DNA from: Candidatus Nitrosopumilus sp. | GTDB taxonomy: Archaea > Thermoproteota > Nitrososphaeria > Nitrososphaerales > Nitrosopumilaceae | Direction of reading: 5' to 3' | NCBI GenBank assembly: GCA_028351415.1 | Contig: JAOMJV010000009.1 | Location: 1-39,979, forward strand | DNA length: 39,979 nt | Part shown: piece after piece, positions 31,390-39,879 of the stretch | How the letters are laid out: each line of letters starts with the position of its first letter | How positions within the stretch are numbered: position 1 is the first letter of the stretch | Made by a program: the position numbers and the translations under genes | Notes under the pieces: generated by a model | What the model was told of the DNA's origin: nothing | The model's database searches: none | The model's input: the letters and a program-made list of their open reading frames with translations, nothing else

Positions 31390-31680
31390 ATGGCAGATAA
31401 AATTACTGCAAAAGAATTGATATCTCAGAAAAATGATTTTCTAGTTATTGATGTTCGTGAATTAGATGAATTAGACAACGGGGGAATTAAAGATTCAATT
31501 CACATGCCTTTGGGATTATGTATTCGAAATGTAAAGAAAAACCAAATTGATAATATGAAAGATAAAAAAATTTGTACTTACTGCGGTACTGGATATAGAG
31601 GCAATATTGCAGCTGATGAATTAACTAAAGCAGGATTCTATGCAGTAACCCTTGAAGGCGGTTACTCTAATTGGACGTAA
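31390..31680 (+). CDS. Single-domain rhodanese-like protein
   Basis: 96 residues, one rhodanese domain. The active-site loop is C65-GTGY-R70, a six-residue Cys-to-Arg loop typical of sulfurtransferases (the preceding C62 gives CTYC). The N-terminal FLVIDVRELDEL and the C-terminal GFYAVTLEGGYSNW box are standard. Probably cytosolic sulfur transfer to thiols or in cofactor or tRNA thiolation. Isolated gene. Confidence 0.9.
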   Translation: MADKITAKELISQKNDFLVIDVRELDELDNGGIKDSIHMPLGLCIRNVKKNQIDNMKDKKICTYCGTGYRGNIAADELTKAGFYAVTLEGGYSNWT

Positions 31681-31881
31681 AATAGACAAAAAATCATAAT
31701 AATTGTTTCACATCAATAATTTATTTTTTAAAAATTTTCCTAAGTACAATTATAGAAAATATCATCAAATGTATTCTAAAATTTGGTATTGGGCATATCA
31801 CTCAATTGATAGAATCAGAGTATTTATTTTAAATTTTATTTTTGATGAAGTTAATTTATACAGGATTTTTGTTTATCCAAC

Positions 31882-31891
31882 ACGCTTAAGT
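31882..31891 (+). promoter_or_regulatory. TATA/BRE-like promoter element
   Basis: ACGCTTAAGT is identical to 1396-1405 and again centred 27 bp before the start codon (GTG at 31914). It supports the GTG as a leaderless start. Confidence 0.55.
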
Positions 31892-31913
31892 TTATAGAAA
31901 AATTACAATAGTA

Positions 31914-32156
31914 GTGAATTATAGAAATACAGGATTAATTTTATTGGTCCCATCAACGATTATTGGTATTATTGTTTTAGGAATGAATAGTTATTTACCA
32001 AATGGGATAGAGTTACCAATTCCATTATTGTATGTTTCAATAATTAATGGAACAATCTGGGTTACAGGCATAATATTACTAAATTACAAGGCAAAACATT
32101 CTAGCGGTAAAAAAAAGAATTTCAAAAGAACCAATACCAAAACATACGATAATTAA
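31914..32156 (+). CDS. Small two-helix membrane protein, unknown function
   Basis: 80 residues from a GTG start supported by promoter spacing. Membrane helices are at about 6-27 (LILLVPSTIIGIIVLGM) and 35-58, then a basic cytoplasmic tail (KKKNFKRTNTK). I do not recognise it. It is convergent with the gene ending at 32182. The 31681-31913 stretch before it holds nothing I can support beyond the promoter. Confidence 0.6.
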   Translation: MNYRNTGLILLVPSTIIGIIVLGMNSYLPNGIELPIPLLYVSIINGTIWVTGIILLNYKAKHSSGKKKNFKRTNTKTYDN

Positions 32157-32181
32157 ATTTTAAATTAAGATTGATAGCAGA

Positions 32182-32517
32182 TTATGCTTTCAAAATTGTA
32201 GAAACAACATGTTTTACCATATCATCAAAATTGGCATTTGTGTTGGATTCAATTTTGGTCAATTTGGAATCACCTTCTTGAACAATTCCAGTAGATTCAA
32301 TGTTTGCTTTTTCTTTTGCTGCATTGATTATTACTTCAGCTTCTTTCATAGCCATTTCACGTGTTTTCTCTAATAATGTATCAATTTCACCCAAAGTCTT
32401 GACAGTTAGTTGTTTTTTCATATCTCCAACTTTATCAGTTAAAGAGTCAAGATCATCTTCCAAACCATTCAAAGATTGAATTATTCCAGTGACTTTGGAT
32501 TCAACAACATCAGCCAT
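32182..32517 (-). CDS. Coiled-coil protein resembling ATPase peripheral stalk subunit H
   Basis: 111 residues, almost wholly helical. The N-terminal coiled coil (about 5-45) is followed by EMAMKEAEVIINAAKEKANIE, a pattern seen in A/V-type ATPase subunits E and H (AhaH), and a small C-terminal domain ending in MVKHVVSTILKA. It could be the peripheral stalk subunit of the A-type ATP synthase, although no other ATPase gene is in the window. ATG at 32517 preferred; the frame extends to an ATG at 32526. Confidence 0.6.
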   Translation of the reverse strand: MADVVESKVTGIIQSLNGLEDDLDSLTDKVGDMKKQLTVKTLGEIDTLLEKTREMAMKEAEVIINAAKEKANIESTGIVQEGDSKLTKIESNTNANFDDMVKHVVSTILKA

Positions 32518-32592
32518 TATATTCACAGTTCCAAAATTCCATTAATTAAATCATTCATTTTTAGAACATATTGTAGGCATAAAAGGCAAATT

Positions 32593-32937
32593 TTAACCCG
32601 ATGTTAATAGTAAAATTGCTCTTGCTAGATCGCCTTTAGCTTCCTCTAAAGCACTTTTTGCTTTTTCCTCGTCAACACCAGCTTGTTGACTCACTAACTG
32701 AATATCTTCATCTGAGAAAATTTGAACTTCTAATTCTACCTCCTCGTAACTATCAGCAGTTACTGTAAAAATGGAACTATCTTTTGCCTTCATTTCAGTA
32801 ACAGCAGGTTTTGAAATAATAATTTGTTTTTTATCAGTTTTAATTATAACTTCTTGAACATTTTGTAGCTCATTCATATCAAGACCCATCTTATCCATCA
32901 TTCTTCGCATTTCGCGATTGCCTCCTCTACCACTCAT
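32593..32937 (-). CDS. nac: Nascent polypeptide-associated complex protein (archaeal NAC)
   Basis: 114 residues. An N-terminal ribosome-binding region (SGRGGNREMRRMMDKMG) precedes the NAC beta-barrel (about 25-72, VQEVIIKTDKKQIIISKPAV). A C-terminal UBA domain follows (about 76-112, LVSQQAGVDEEKAKSALEEA). It binds emerging chains at the ribosome as a homodimer. Its ATG overlaps the stop of the PUA gene by four bases, so the two are translationally coupled. Confidence 0.95.
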   Translation of the reverse strand: MSGRGGNREMRRMMDKMGLDMNELQNVQEVIIKTDKKQIIISKPAVTEMKAKDSSIFTVTADSYEEVELEVQIFSDEDIQLVSQQAGVDEEKAKSALEEAKGDLARAILLLTSG

Positions 32938-33407
32938 ACCACTGGATCCTCCTTGCGACTTTTTAAACTATCTCTAACTTTAATGGCCACACCTCTTTTA
33001 AAATCAGATATCATTTCAGAAGATAAAACAGATCTACCAACTGCAATTACTTGATTTTCAAATATTATAGGAGTATCAGATGAAACACGTACATTTTTTC
33101 CAGACCAAATAACATGTTTGCAAAATACAGATCTGCCTTCTTGAACAAATGGGGCTGCATCTTCATTAATTTCAATACAATTTTCTCGAAATGCTTTATG
33201 TTGTAATAACATTTGAGCAAAAGGGATACTAATTGCCAAGCTACCATCAATTCTCAAAGTGCAAAGTAATTTTCCTTTATGCGAAGCAGTTCTAATTCTT
33301 CCAGTTCTTCGCGATAATCTTATGTCAACATCTTTTGGCAAGTATTTTGAGGTTCCAGTACCAAATAGAGCATCCAACGAATGTTGAAGTTTCACAAAAT
33401 GTTCCAT
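32934..33407 (-). CDS. PUA-domain RNA-binding protein
   Basis: 157 residues. The N-terminal half (about 1-70) has a small fold similar to the pre-PUA domain of archaeal TGT-like and MCT-1/eIF2D-like proteins. The C-terminal half is a PUA domain (INEDAAPFVQEGRSVFCKHV, then FENQVIAVGRSVLSSEMISD then RGVAIKVRDS). It likely binds tRNA or rRNA. Coupling to NAC suggests a translation role. Start ATG at 33407. Confidence 0.85.
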   Translation of the reverse strand: MEHFVKLQHSLDALFGTGTSKYLPKDVDIRLSRRTGRIRTASHKGKLLCTLRIDGSLAISIPFAQMLLQHKAFRENCIEINEDAAPFVQEGRSVFCKHVIWSGKNVRVSSDTPIIFENQVIAVGRSVLSSEMISDFKRGVAIKVRDSLKSRKEDPVV

Positions 33408-33466
33408 ATCAAACTAAAAATTATTCTAAATATTAGTTGAATGTTAAACTATAGTAGAAATAAATA

Positions 33467-33477
33467 ACTATATAGAA
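33467..33477 (+). promoter_or_regulatory. TATA element for the PhoU-like operon
   Basis: AACTATATAGA is centred 26 bp before the ATG at 33498. It probably drives the run of four genes to 36733. Confidence 0.55.
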
Positions 33478-33497
33478 AGATATTTTATAATTAGATT

Positions 33498-34544
33498 ATG
33501 GAAGAACAAGGTGAAACTAGAAAAATACAGTTCACAGGTAAATCATCGTATATAGTTTCACTACCAAAACAATGGATTAAGGAATTAGGTTTGAAACAAG
33601 GTGATCAAATAAGAATGATCAGAAAAGGATCATCAACATTAGAATTGTATCCGCCAAAATTTGAATCTCGTGTACAGAAAAAAGAAGATGCAACAATTGA
33701 AATTGCAGAAGAAGAACAACCAGATTCCATAGTTAGAAAATTAATTTCATTATACTTTTTAGGATTTAAAATAATTAATCTTAAATCAAAAAATGGAAGA
33801 CTAAACCCAATTCAAAGAAACACTGCAAAAGAAGCAGTTAAGAGAATGTTAATGGGTTCTGAAATTATTTCAGATTCAAGTAATGGAATGACAATTCAAG
33901 TAATGGTAAATTTATTAGAATTATCAGTTGACGGGGCATTCAAACGAATGATACATTTAGCAAAATCAATGTCAAATGATGCACTTTTAGCAGTTAAAGA
34001 AAATAATTTGGATTTAGCCCAAGAAGTAATCAATACAGATGATGAAGTAGATAGATTTGGATTTTATATTATTCGTCAATTAAAAATTGCAATACAAAAT
34101 GAACATATTTTAAAAGAAATGGGTTTTAGAAATGCCAGAAATTGTTTAGGATATAGATTAGTGGTAAAAAATATAGAAAGAACAGGGGATCATGCTGCAT
34201 TTATTGCAAAAGATCTTTTAGAATTTAAAAAATCAATCAAAAAAGAAATTTTAGAAAAACTTCAAGAAATGAATGATTTTTCATTGAATGTTTTAGATGA
34301 ATCATGCTTAGCACTATTCAAAGAAGATTACTATCAGGCTGAAAAAATCATCAAAAAAATAGAACAAATTAGTAAATTTGAGAAGAAAATTAAAGATGCC
34401 TCAAAATCAATAAAAGGTGATGAAGAGATGTACAGAGTTAGAAGATTAGCCGAAAATATAAGAAGGATTTCAGAATATGCCAGTGATATTGCAGAAATTG
34501 TGTTAAATATGAATATAGAAAAAACTTTGAAAAAAACGGACTAA
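33498..34544 (+). CDS. AbrB-PhoU fusion regulator (phosphate uptake regulator family)
   Basis: 348 residues: an N-terminal SpoVT/AbrB-type DNA-binding domain (about 1-50, KIQFTGKSSYIVSLPKQWIKEL) and two PhoU-like three-helix bundles (about 110-340, with paired acid residues such as DDEVDRFGFYIIRQ and NIERTGDHAAFIAKDL). Archaeal proteins with this architecture are thought to control phosphate transport, and PhoU bundles bind metals. First gene of a compact run with hflX, trm56 and tfe. Confidence 0.9.
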   Translation: MEEQGETRKIQFTGKSSYIVSLPKQWIKELGLKQGDQIRMIRKGSSTLELYPPKFESRVQKKEDATIEIAEEEQPDSIVRKLISLYFLGFKIINLKSKNGRLNPIQRNTAKEAVKRMLMGSEIISDSSNGMTIQVMVNLLELSVDGAFKRMIHLAKSMSNDALLAVKENNLDLAQEVINTDDEVDRFGFYIIRQLKIAIQNEHILKEMGFRNARNCLGYRLVVKNIERTGDHAAFIAKDLLEFKKSIKKEILEKLQEMNDFSLNVLDESCLALFKEDYYQAEKIIKKIEQISKFEKKIKDASKSIKGDEEMYRVRRLAENIRRISEYASDIAEIVLNMNIEKTLKKTD

Positions 34545-34553
34545 TATATCAAA

Positions 34554-35669
34554 ATGGACAAAGCAATTCTAATTACATATGATAAAGAAGATGCCATAAA
34601 TGAGGCAAAGGGATTATGCGAAGCTGCAGGGTATGAAGTAGTTCACATAATTCAACAAAATTATCTGCAAAAACCAAAGTACGGAATTAGCGGTGGAGTT
34701 TTAGAACAATTACGGGAAATTGCGGATAAAATTAGACCAGATGTAATAGTGTTTGATGAAATTTTAAAACCCAGTCAAAATTATAATTTAGCAACAGAAC
34801 TACAAAGAGAAGTTTTAGACAGAGAAGGATTAATTCTTGAAATTTTTGAAAGTAGAGCATCTAGTTCAGAATCAAAATTACAAGTTAAATTAGCACAATT
34901 AAGATATGAAATGGTTAGGGCAAAAGAAAAAGTTCGTCTTGCTAACATGGGAGAGCAACCAGGGTTTATGGGAATAGGACAATTTGAGATTGATGTTTAC
35001 TATAACGACATCAAACATAGAATGCAGACAGTAAAAAAGAAACTTGAAAAAGCTGGAAAACAAAGAGAACTTCACAGACAAGGAAGAAAAAGAATGGGAT
35101 TTTCAACAATTTCATTAGCAGGATATACATCTGCAGGAAAAACAACATTGTTTAACAAAACTACAGGTGAAACAAAAACTCAAAGTAAAGAATTGTTTAC
35201 AACACTTTCTACCACTACTAGAAGAATCACAATTAATCAAGAACCAGTATTAATTGCAGATACAGTTGGCTTCATCAGTAAATTACCCGCATATATGATA
35301 GATGCGTTCAAATCAACATTAGAAGAATTAACCTATACAGATATTATTATTCTAGTAATTGATATTAGTGATTCACAATTGGAGTTAAGGAAAAAATTTG
35401 CAAGCTGCATGAGAACATTAGATGAGTTAGGAGTTAAAAAAGAAAAAATAATTTTTACATTAAATAAATCAGATTTAATGAAAAAAGAGCAAATTGATTA
35501 TAAAAAAGAATTACTAAATTTAACTGAAAATGAAAAAGTAATTTCAGTTTCTTCAAAAACAGGTGAAAACATAGATGAGTTAAAAATAATAATTGAAAAT
35601 TTCATAATGAATAAAAATCCATATAAATATAAAAAAAATCAATGGGAAAGTAAAACATATGATAATTGA
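34554..35669 (+). CDS. hflX: GTPase HflX
   Basis: 371 residues: an N-terminal HflX domain (1 to about 180, including the [10 protein letters not shown] and [14 protein letters not shown] segments) and a GTPase domain with G1 GYTSAGKT (190-197), G3 DTVG (236-239), G4 NKSD (304-307) and a G5-like SSKTGE. It is a ribosome-binding GTPase linked to 50S handling and rescue of stalled ribosomes. The ATG lies nine bases after the PhoU-like gene; the 3' end overlaps trm56 by 11 bases. Confidence 0.93.
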   Translation: MDKAILITYDKEDAINEAKGLCEAAGYEVVHIIQQNYLQKPKYGISGGVLEQLREIADKIRPDVIVFDEILKPSQNYNLATELQREVLDREGLILEIFESRASSSESKLQVKLAQLRYEMVRAKEKVRLANMGEQPGFMGIGQFEIDVYYNDIKHRMQTVKKKLEKAGKQRELHRQGRKRMGFSTISLAGYTSAGKTTLFNKTTGETKTQSKELFTTLSTTTRRITINQEPVLIADTVGFISKLPAYMIDAFKSTLEELTYTDIIILVIDISDSQLELRKKFASCMRTLDELGVKKEKIIFTLNKSDLMKKEQIDYKKELLNLTENEKVISVSSKTGENIDELKIIIENFIMNKNPYKYKKNQWESKTYDN

Positions 35670-36192
35670 AGTTGTTAGAATAGGACAACGTGTTGTAAGA
35701 GATGATAGAGTTACAACTCATGTTGCATTAGTTTCAAGATCTTTTGGAGCAGAAAAAATATTCATGACAGAAGTGAATCCAGAAATTAAAGACACCTTAG
35801 AAAAAATTAACAATACATGGGGAGGAAATTTTATTGTTGAATTTATTGATAACTGGAAATCGGTGATAAAAAATAAAAAAAAAGAGGGATTTAAAATAAT
35901 ACATCTATCAATGTATGGTGAAAAAATTAATGATGTTCAAGAACAAATCCATGTGGAAGAAAAAATTTTAGTGGTAGTTGGTGCAGAAAAAGTTCCAAGA
36001 GAAATTTATGAATTAGCTGATTATAACGTAGGAGTAGGAAGTCAGCCTCATTCAGAAATTAGTGCATTAGCTATATTATTAGACAGAATCCAAAATGGAG
36101 AACAATTTGAAAAAACATTCCCAAACGCCAAAAGAAAGATCATACCCACAAAAAATGGTAAAAACGTCGAAGTAAATGAGAGAAGGGATTAA
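35659..36192 (+). CDS. trm56: tRNA (cytidine-56-2'-O)-methyltransferase aTrm56
   Basis: 177 residues, a SPOUT-class enzyme found only in archaea that methylates C56 in the T loop of tRNA. Recognisable by the opening [20 protein letters not shown], a middle IIHLSMYGE, and the knot region [20 protein letters not shown] then [13 protein letters not shown]. It overlaps hflX by 11 bases, so it is cotranslated. Length is normal for the family. Confidence 0.93.
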   Translation: MIIEVVRIGQRVVRDDRVTTHVALVSRSFGAEKIFMTEVNPEIKDTLEKINNTWGGNFIVEFIDNWKSVIKNKKKEGFKIIHLSMYGEKINDVQEQIHVEEKILVVVGAEKVPREIYELADYNVGVGSQPHSEISALAILLDRIQNGEQFEKTFPNAKRKIIPTKNGKNVEVNERRD

Positions 36193-36211
36193 TACTAGAA
36201 ACTTGAAGTGA

Positions 36212-36733
36212 TTGAAGTTGGTAGACAAATACGAAGATCCTTTTGTTAGAATTGCATCAATGATTGGTGGCGATGAATATCTCAAAGTAGCAAGATCGTT
36301 ACTAAAAGCAGAAGATGCAACTGATGAAGAAATTGCTAGTTCTACAGGACTCAGAATCAACATGGTAAGAAAAGTATTGTATGATCTTTTTGGAAAATCT
36401 TTGATTACGGGCATTAGAGTAAAGGATGAAAGAAAAGGCTGGTTTGTATACAGATGGAGAACTAGAAGAGAAGAAGTTGAACACTTTATTGAAAATCAAA
36501 AAAAGAAAATTCAAGAACGATTACAACAGAGATTTGATTATGAAAACGCATCTGACTTTTATCATTGTGGTAATGAGGACTGTCCAAGAGTTACATTTGA
36601 AGAGGCACTTGATGGTATGTTCAAATGTCCATCATGTCAGAGTGTATTAAACATAAAAAAGAATGAAAAATCACGAAAAGCATATTCAAAGAAAATTGAT
36701 GAAATTAAACAAGATATGCAACAAATATTTTAA
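36212..36733 (+). CDS. tfe: Transcription initiation factor TFE (alpha subunit)
   Basis: 173 residues. It helps RNA polymerase open promoters. A winged-helix domain (about 5-90) with the characteristic aromatic/basic wing GWFVYRWRTR is followed by a helical linker and a zinc ribbon with C119, C124, C139 and C142. The first knuckle is C-x4-C rather than C-x2-C. The start is TTG at 36212; another TTG lies two codons later. It is 20 bp after trm56, and so links basal transcription with translation genes. Confidence 0.95.
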   Translation: MKLVDKYEDPFVRIASMIGGDEYLKVARSLLKAEDATDEEIASSTGLRINMVRKVLYDLFGKSLITGIRVKDERKGWFVYRWRTRREEVEHFIENQKKKIQERLQQRFDYENASDFYHCGNEDCPRVTFEEALDGMFKCPSCQSVLNIKKNEKSRKAYSKKIDEIKQDMQQIF

Positions 36734-36785
36734 GTGATTAAAAAATAAATCTAATAAAAAATTTTAAAGAAAACAAATTTTATAA

Positions 36786-37076
36786 TTATTCATCTTCATC
36801 CAACTCATCATCTTCATCTAACTCATCATCTTCACATTGTTCTAATTCAATATGACTAGGAATTCCATCATCTTGGAAAAAAATCTCAATACAGATATCT
36901 GTGCTCAAAGTTGAAACCAATGTTTCAGCTAGATCTTTGGGGAAATTACCTAACCTACTAGGATCAGCAGAATAACGGTATTCAGTAATTTGTTCTTCAT
37001 GATGAAAGTCAATTTCAATATCACCATTAGAAAATTTTCTAACTCTAATGACTTCACCAAATATACTATTAGTCAA
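36786..37076 (-). CDS. Small protein with very acidic C-terminal tail, unknown function
   Basis: 96 residues. A beta-rich first half (IFGEVIRVRKFSNGDIEIDFHHEE) is followed by a mixed region and a tail almost wholly Asp/Glu (the unit DDELDE repeated), encoded by short tandem repeats at 36790-36835. The tail could mimic nucleic acid or bind basic proteins. TTG start at 37076, two bases after the hemerythrin stop, so it is in an operon with it. Confidence 0.65.
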   Translation of the reverse strand: MTNSIFGEVIRVRKFSNGDIEIDFHHEEQITEYRYSADPSRLGNFPKDLAETLVSTLSTDICIEIFFQDDGIPSHIELEQCEDDELDEDDELDEDE

Positions 37077-37078
37077 AA

Positions 37079-37636
37079 TTAATTTTTACCATTAGAAACA
37101 TCACGAGTAAGATTTTCAGCTAATTCCTCATAATGCTGTCTAGATTTTCCTAAATCATTTAGTTGATCTTTTTCAATCATATCAAGATCTTCATTAACTT
37201 TTTTAGAAACATTTTGTAGTCTCACTTCTGCCATCATGAATAATTTATTATTTTCTTTCCACAAATGCTCGGTAATATGATCAACGTAAAGTTGCATATC
37301 AGCAATCAATTTTTCAGAATTACCTGATGAAAGATATTCTTTTGCAGATTGTTCCATTTCATTTCCAATTTGTCGTGATCGTTGATGATCAATTAGCATC
37401 ATAGCAATAGGTCCCATGTTAGTAGGCATTCCAGCTTCCTCTAATGCAGGAAATAGTGATTTTTCTTCTTTAGTATGATGGCAAACATCGGTAAAGTTTT
37501 TTGAGAAATCAATTACCGGAAGTAAAATTGATTCAGGGATTTGTTTTTTATCATTTAATAATTCAATTGTAGATTGCATAGCTTTGATTACTTTTTCAAT
37601 TAACTCATGATCACGTCGTAATGATTCAGTAGACAT
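37079..37636 (-). CDS. Hemerythrin-like (HHE) protein
   Basis: 185 residues, a four-helix bundle with di-iron ligands: H10 (RRDHELI), H53/H54 and E57/E58 (CHHTKEEKSLF), H84 (IDHQRSR), H120 and H124, E128 (DHITEHLWKENN). A C-terminal helical extension of about 45 residues follows. It could bind O2 or NO, or act in iron or redox sensing in an aerobic ammonia oxidiser that makes NO. Start ATG at 37636; probably bicistronic with the acidic protein. Confidence 0.9.
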   Translation of the reverse strand: MSTESLRRDHELIEKVIKAMQSTIELLNDKKQIPESILLPVIDFSKNFTDVCHHTKEEKSLFPALEEAGMPTNMGPIAMMLIDHQRSRQIGNEMEQSAKEYLSSGNSEKLIADMQLYVDHITEHLWKENNKLFMMAEVRLQNVSKKVNEDLDMIEKDQLNDLGKSRQHYEELAENLTRDVSNGKN

Positions 37637-37730
37637 AACTATAAAAAATAAAATCCAATATCTATATCTTTTTAATAAAAATAATTAAAATAGAAAAAAA
37701 ACAGTTAACGAGTATGAGTTAACAATAGGT

Positions 37731-38009
37731 TTAACGATTAGATAGACTATTTGCTTTTACAAATATCCAGATTCTTTTAGTCATCTCACTAGGAGCTATT
37801 GGTTTTTTTCCAAATACTTGTTCTACAGTTTCTTGACGACCTGCGAAATTAATTGCGTATCCTCCAAATGCTGGTTTCTTTGCTTTTGATTTAGTTGTAG
37901 TCTTCTTTTTTGTTGCAACTTTCTTTTTTGTTGCAACCGTCTTTTTTGGTGCAACCTTCTTTTTTGGTGCAACCTTCTTTTTTGTTGTAGCTTTCTTTTT
38001 TATTGCCAA
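37731..38009 (-). CDS. Lys-rich chromatin-like protein with conserved C-terminal module
   Basis: 92 residues. The first half is repeats of KKxVAP/T (histone H1/alanine-lysine-like). The second half (about 49-92) is a compact module (GGYAINFAGRQETVEQVFG then IAPSEMTKRIWIFVKANSL) whose end recalls the helix of SWIB-type domains. DNA binding is likely. The repeats could also be a translation or solubility tail. Start ATG at 38009; the gene stands alone. Confidence 0.7.
   Translation of the reverse strand: MAIKKKATTKKKVAPKKKVAPKKTVATKKKVATKKKTTTKSKAKKPAFGGYAINFAGRQETVEQVFGKKPIAPSEMTKRIWIFVKANSLSNR
37901..37998. repeat. 18-bp tandem repeats encoding the Lys-rich tail
   Basis: About five imperfect copies of a unit like TTCTTTTTTGGTGCAACC in the N-terminal half of the Lys-rich gene. 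Copies differ mainly at the third and eleventh positions. Confidence 0.8.
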
Positions 38010-38045
38010 TTTCTTGTAATTTTATTTTAAATAAAGTATAAGAAC

Positions 38046-38702
38046 TTACACTTTAACATAATTCAGTACAAGATAGCTTTTGAGCCTCTTTATTGACTTT
38101 AATTTCAAATTAGGGGAATTAGAAATTTTTGCAAATCCTTTTCCCTCAACAAAAGAGATAGCATCAGTACCTCCAATTAGAAAAGGAGATAATGTAATTA
38201 TCAATTCATTGAAAAGATTATTTTTGATAAATTCCCAATTTACAGTTCCGCCTCCTTCAACCAAAATAGTTTTAATTTTTCTACTAGAAAGTTTTTTTAA
38301 TAATAATTTTAAATTTACAGAATTATCTCCAGACATAATTACTTCTACAGGTAATTTTTGTAATCTTAATAAATTTTTTTTACTAATTTTTTTTGAGACA
38401 GCTATTATGGTTTGAACATCATTACTTGTTTTTATAACTCTAGAATTAGTTGGTATACTACCAGTAGAATCTAAAATTATTCTTATGGGATTTTTACCTT
38501 TAGTATAGCGTACAGTTAGTAAAGGATCATCTTGTAAGAGTGTGTTTTTACCTATAAGAATTGCATCCACTTTTGATCGTAATTTATGTAATCTAATACT
38601 ATCAGATTTAGAAGATAATTTAGAATCGCCAATGTTTGTAGAAATTTTTCCATCTATTGATATGGCTGCACTTAAAATTACATATGGATTAAATTTTTCC
38701 AT
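38046..38702 (-). CDS. Diaminoribosylaminopyrimidinone-phosphate reductase (archaeal riboflavin pathway)
   Basis: 218 residues. Reduces the ribosyl group of the pyrimidine intermediate in riboflavin and F420 precursor synthesis (ArfC/RIB7 type, RibD C-terminal domain). Markers are LSAAISIDGKIST, DAILIGKNTLLQDDPLLTVR, NPIRIILDSTGSIP and ILVEGGGTVNWEFI. ATG at 38702 preferred; the frame extends to 38720. Its start overlaps the end of the amidohydrolase gene by 14 bases, so the two are coupled. Confidence 0.9.
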   Translation of the reverse strand: MEKFNPYVILSAAISIDGKISTNIGDSKLSSKSDSIRLHKLRSKVDAILIGKNTLLQDDPLLTVRYTKGKNPIRIILDSTGSIPTNSRVIKTSNDVQTIIAVSKKISKKNLLRLQKLPVEVIMSGDNSVNLKLLLKKLSSRKIKTILVEGGGTVNWEFIKNNLFNELIITLSPFLIGGTDAISFVEGKGFAKISNSPNLKLKSIKRLKSYLVLNYVKV

Positions 38703-39879
38703 GTACAATTTCTCCTCCAATCATTACTGCTTTAATACATGATTCAGATGCTCGATGTACAATAGATGCATGTGGGTTATGCATTGGTTCTAAATCTAAT
38801 GCATGTTTATCAAGAAATATACAATCAGCAATTTTTTTATTTTGAATAATTCCAATATCTTTTTTTAAAATTTTTCCGCCATTAACCGTAGCCATTTTAA
38901 GAATATTTTTTGGATCAATTCTTTTTTTCTTAATTCCCATTGTTACCTTCCAAAGAAAATCCATTTCACGAAACATGTCGGGTGAATTTATCATAACATT
39001 GTCTGTACCTAATGCCAAAAGACATCCAGCATTTTCCATTTTTTCAATATCAGGAATCCCTTCAGCCAAAGAGGAATTTGCCCTAGGACAAATGACAATA
39101 CCCCTAGTTGCCTTAGATGCAGCCTGAAGATCACTTTTTGAAGCATGAGTCATATGAATTAAAAAATCAGGCTTCATAGATAATGCTCGAATAGTTTCAG
39201 ATTGGCCAGTAATTTGTTTAGATTTACGAATACTTTCTCGAGTTTCAGAAGAATGAATTGATCGAAGTTTTTTTGTTTTAGAATAGGAAGTTAATACAGA
39301 TTCACTATGCTCATTTGCACCGCTAATGCCGATTCCATCACATGTTTTAACTAAAGAAGGAAGATCCTGAATTTTTTCTTTAGGAAAAGGAGTATTTTTT
39401 TTAATTTCAGAAGAATTTTGATGAAAATCAAGTCGTCCTAAAATAATTGAACGAATTGGAATGTCAGAAGATACTTTTTTCAGTAAAAGTGATCCATCTA
39501 AACCACCTTCTCTAAAATCAACAAATGTAGTAATTCCTTTAGAAATCATCGAATGGCAAGTATTTTTCATAAAACTAGACAGATTTTCTTCTGAAGTATT
39601 TTTTAGTATTTTAGATTTAATTCCAAACATGGGGTGAATTTTTTGATTCACAGTACTGTTTATCGTAATATCTTTTCCAATAGAATCAGCAATATGGGTG
39701 TGGGCATTAATGAATCCTGGAATTAACAATAAACCTTGGCAATCAACTGTATTTTTCTCTAAAGTGGATTTAATTTCTGGTTGAATTTTTTGAAATTTAT
39801 TATTTTTAATTTCAATATCAACATTTGAAACAAAATCTAATTCTTCTCCCAATAAAGCACTAATATTTTTTAGTAACAT
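38689..39879 (-). CDS. Amidohydrolase of the cytosine/SAH deaminase (chlorohydrolase) type
   Basis: 396 residues. Metal motif H60/H62 in GFINAHTHIADS, a central histidine in RSIHSSETRES, another in FLIHMTHASKSD, and the aspartate in LALGTDNVMINSPD, as in SsnA/MtaD-like deaminases. The substrate is probably an aminated purine or pyrimidine ring. Coupling to the riboflavin reductase suggests a pyrimidine deaminase role in the same pathway; this is an inference. The ATG overlaps the preceding stop by one base (TAATG). Confidence 0.8.
   Translation of the reverse strand: MLLKNISALLGEELDFVSNVDIEIKNNKFQKIQPEIKSTLEKNTVDCQGLLLIPGFINAHTHIADSIGKDITINSTVNQKIHPMFGIKSKILKNTSEENLSSFMKNTCHSMISKGITTFVDFREGGLDGSLLLKKVSSDIPIRSIILGRLDFHQNSSEIKKNTPFPKEKIQDLPSLVKTCDGIGISGANEHSESVLTSYSKTKKLRSIHSSETRESIRKSKQITGQSETIRALSMKPDFLIHMTHASKSDLQAASKATRGIVICPRANSSLAEGIPDIEKMENAGCLLALGTDNVMINSPDMFREMDFLWKVTMGIKKKRIDPKNILKMATVNGGKILKKDIGIIQNKKIADCIFLDKHALDLEPMHNPHASIVHRASESCIKAVMIGGEIVHGKI

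Noticed and set aside
31703-31897. 64-residue TTG-started frame on the plus strand
   Set aside because: Composition is Tyr/Phe/Asn/Ile as expected from random AT-rich DNA. It has no promoter at the right distance or ribosome site, and no recognisable pattern.
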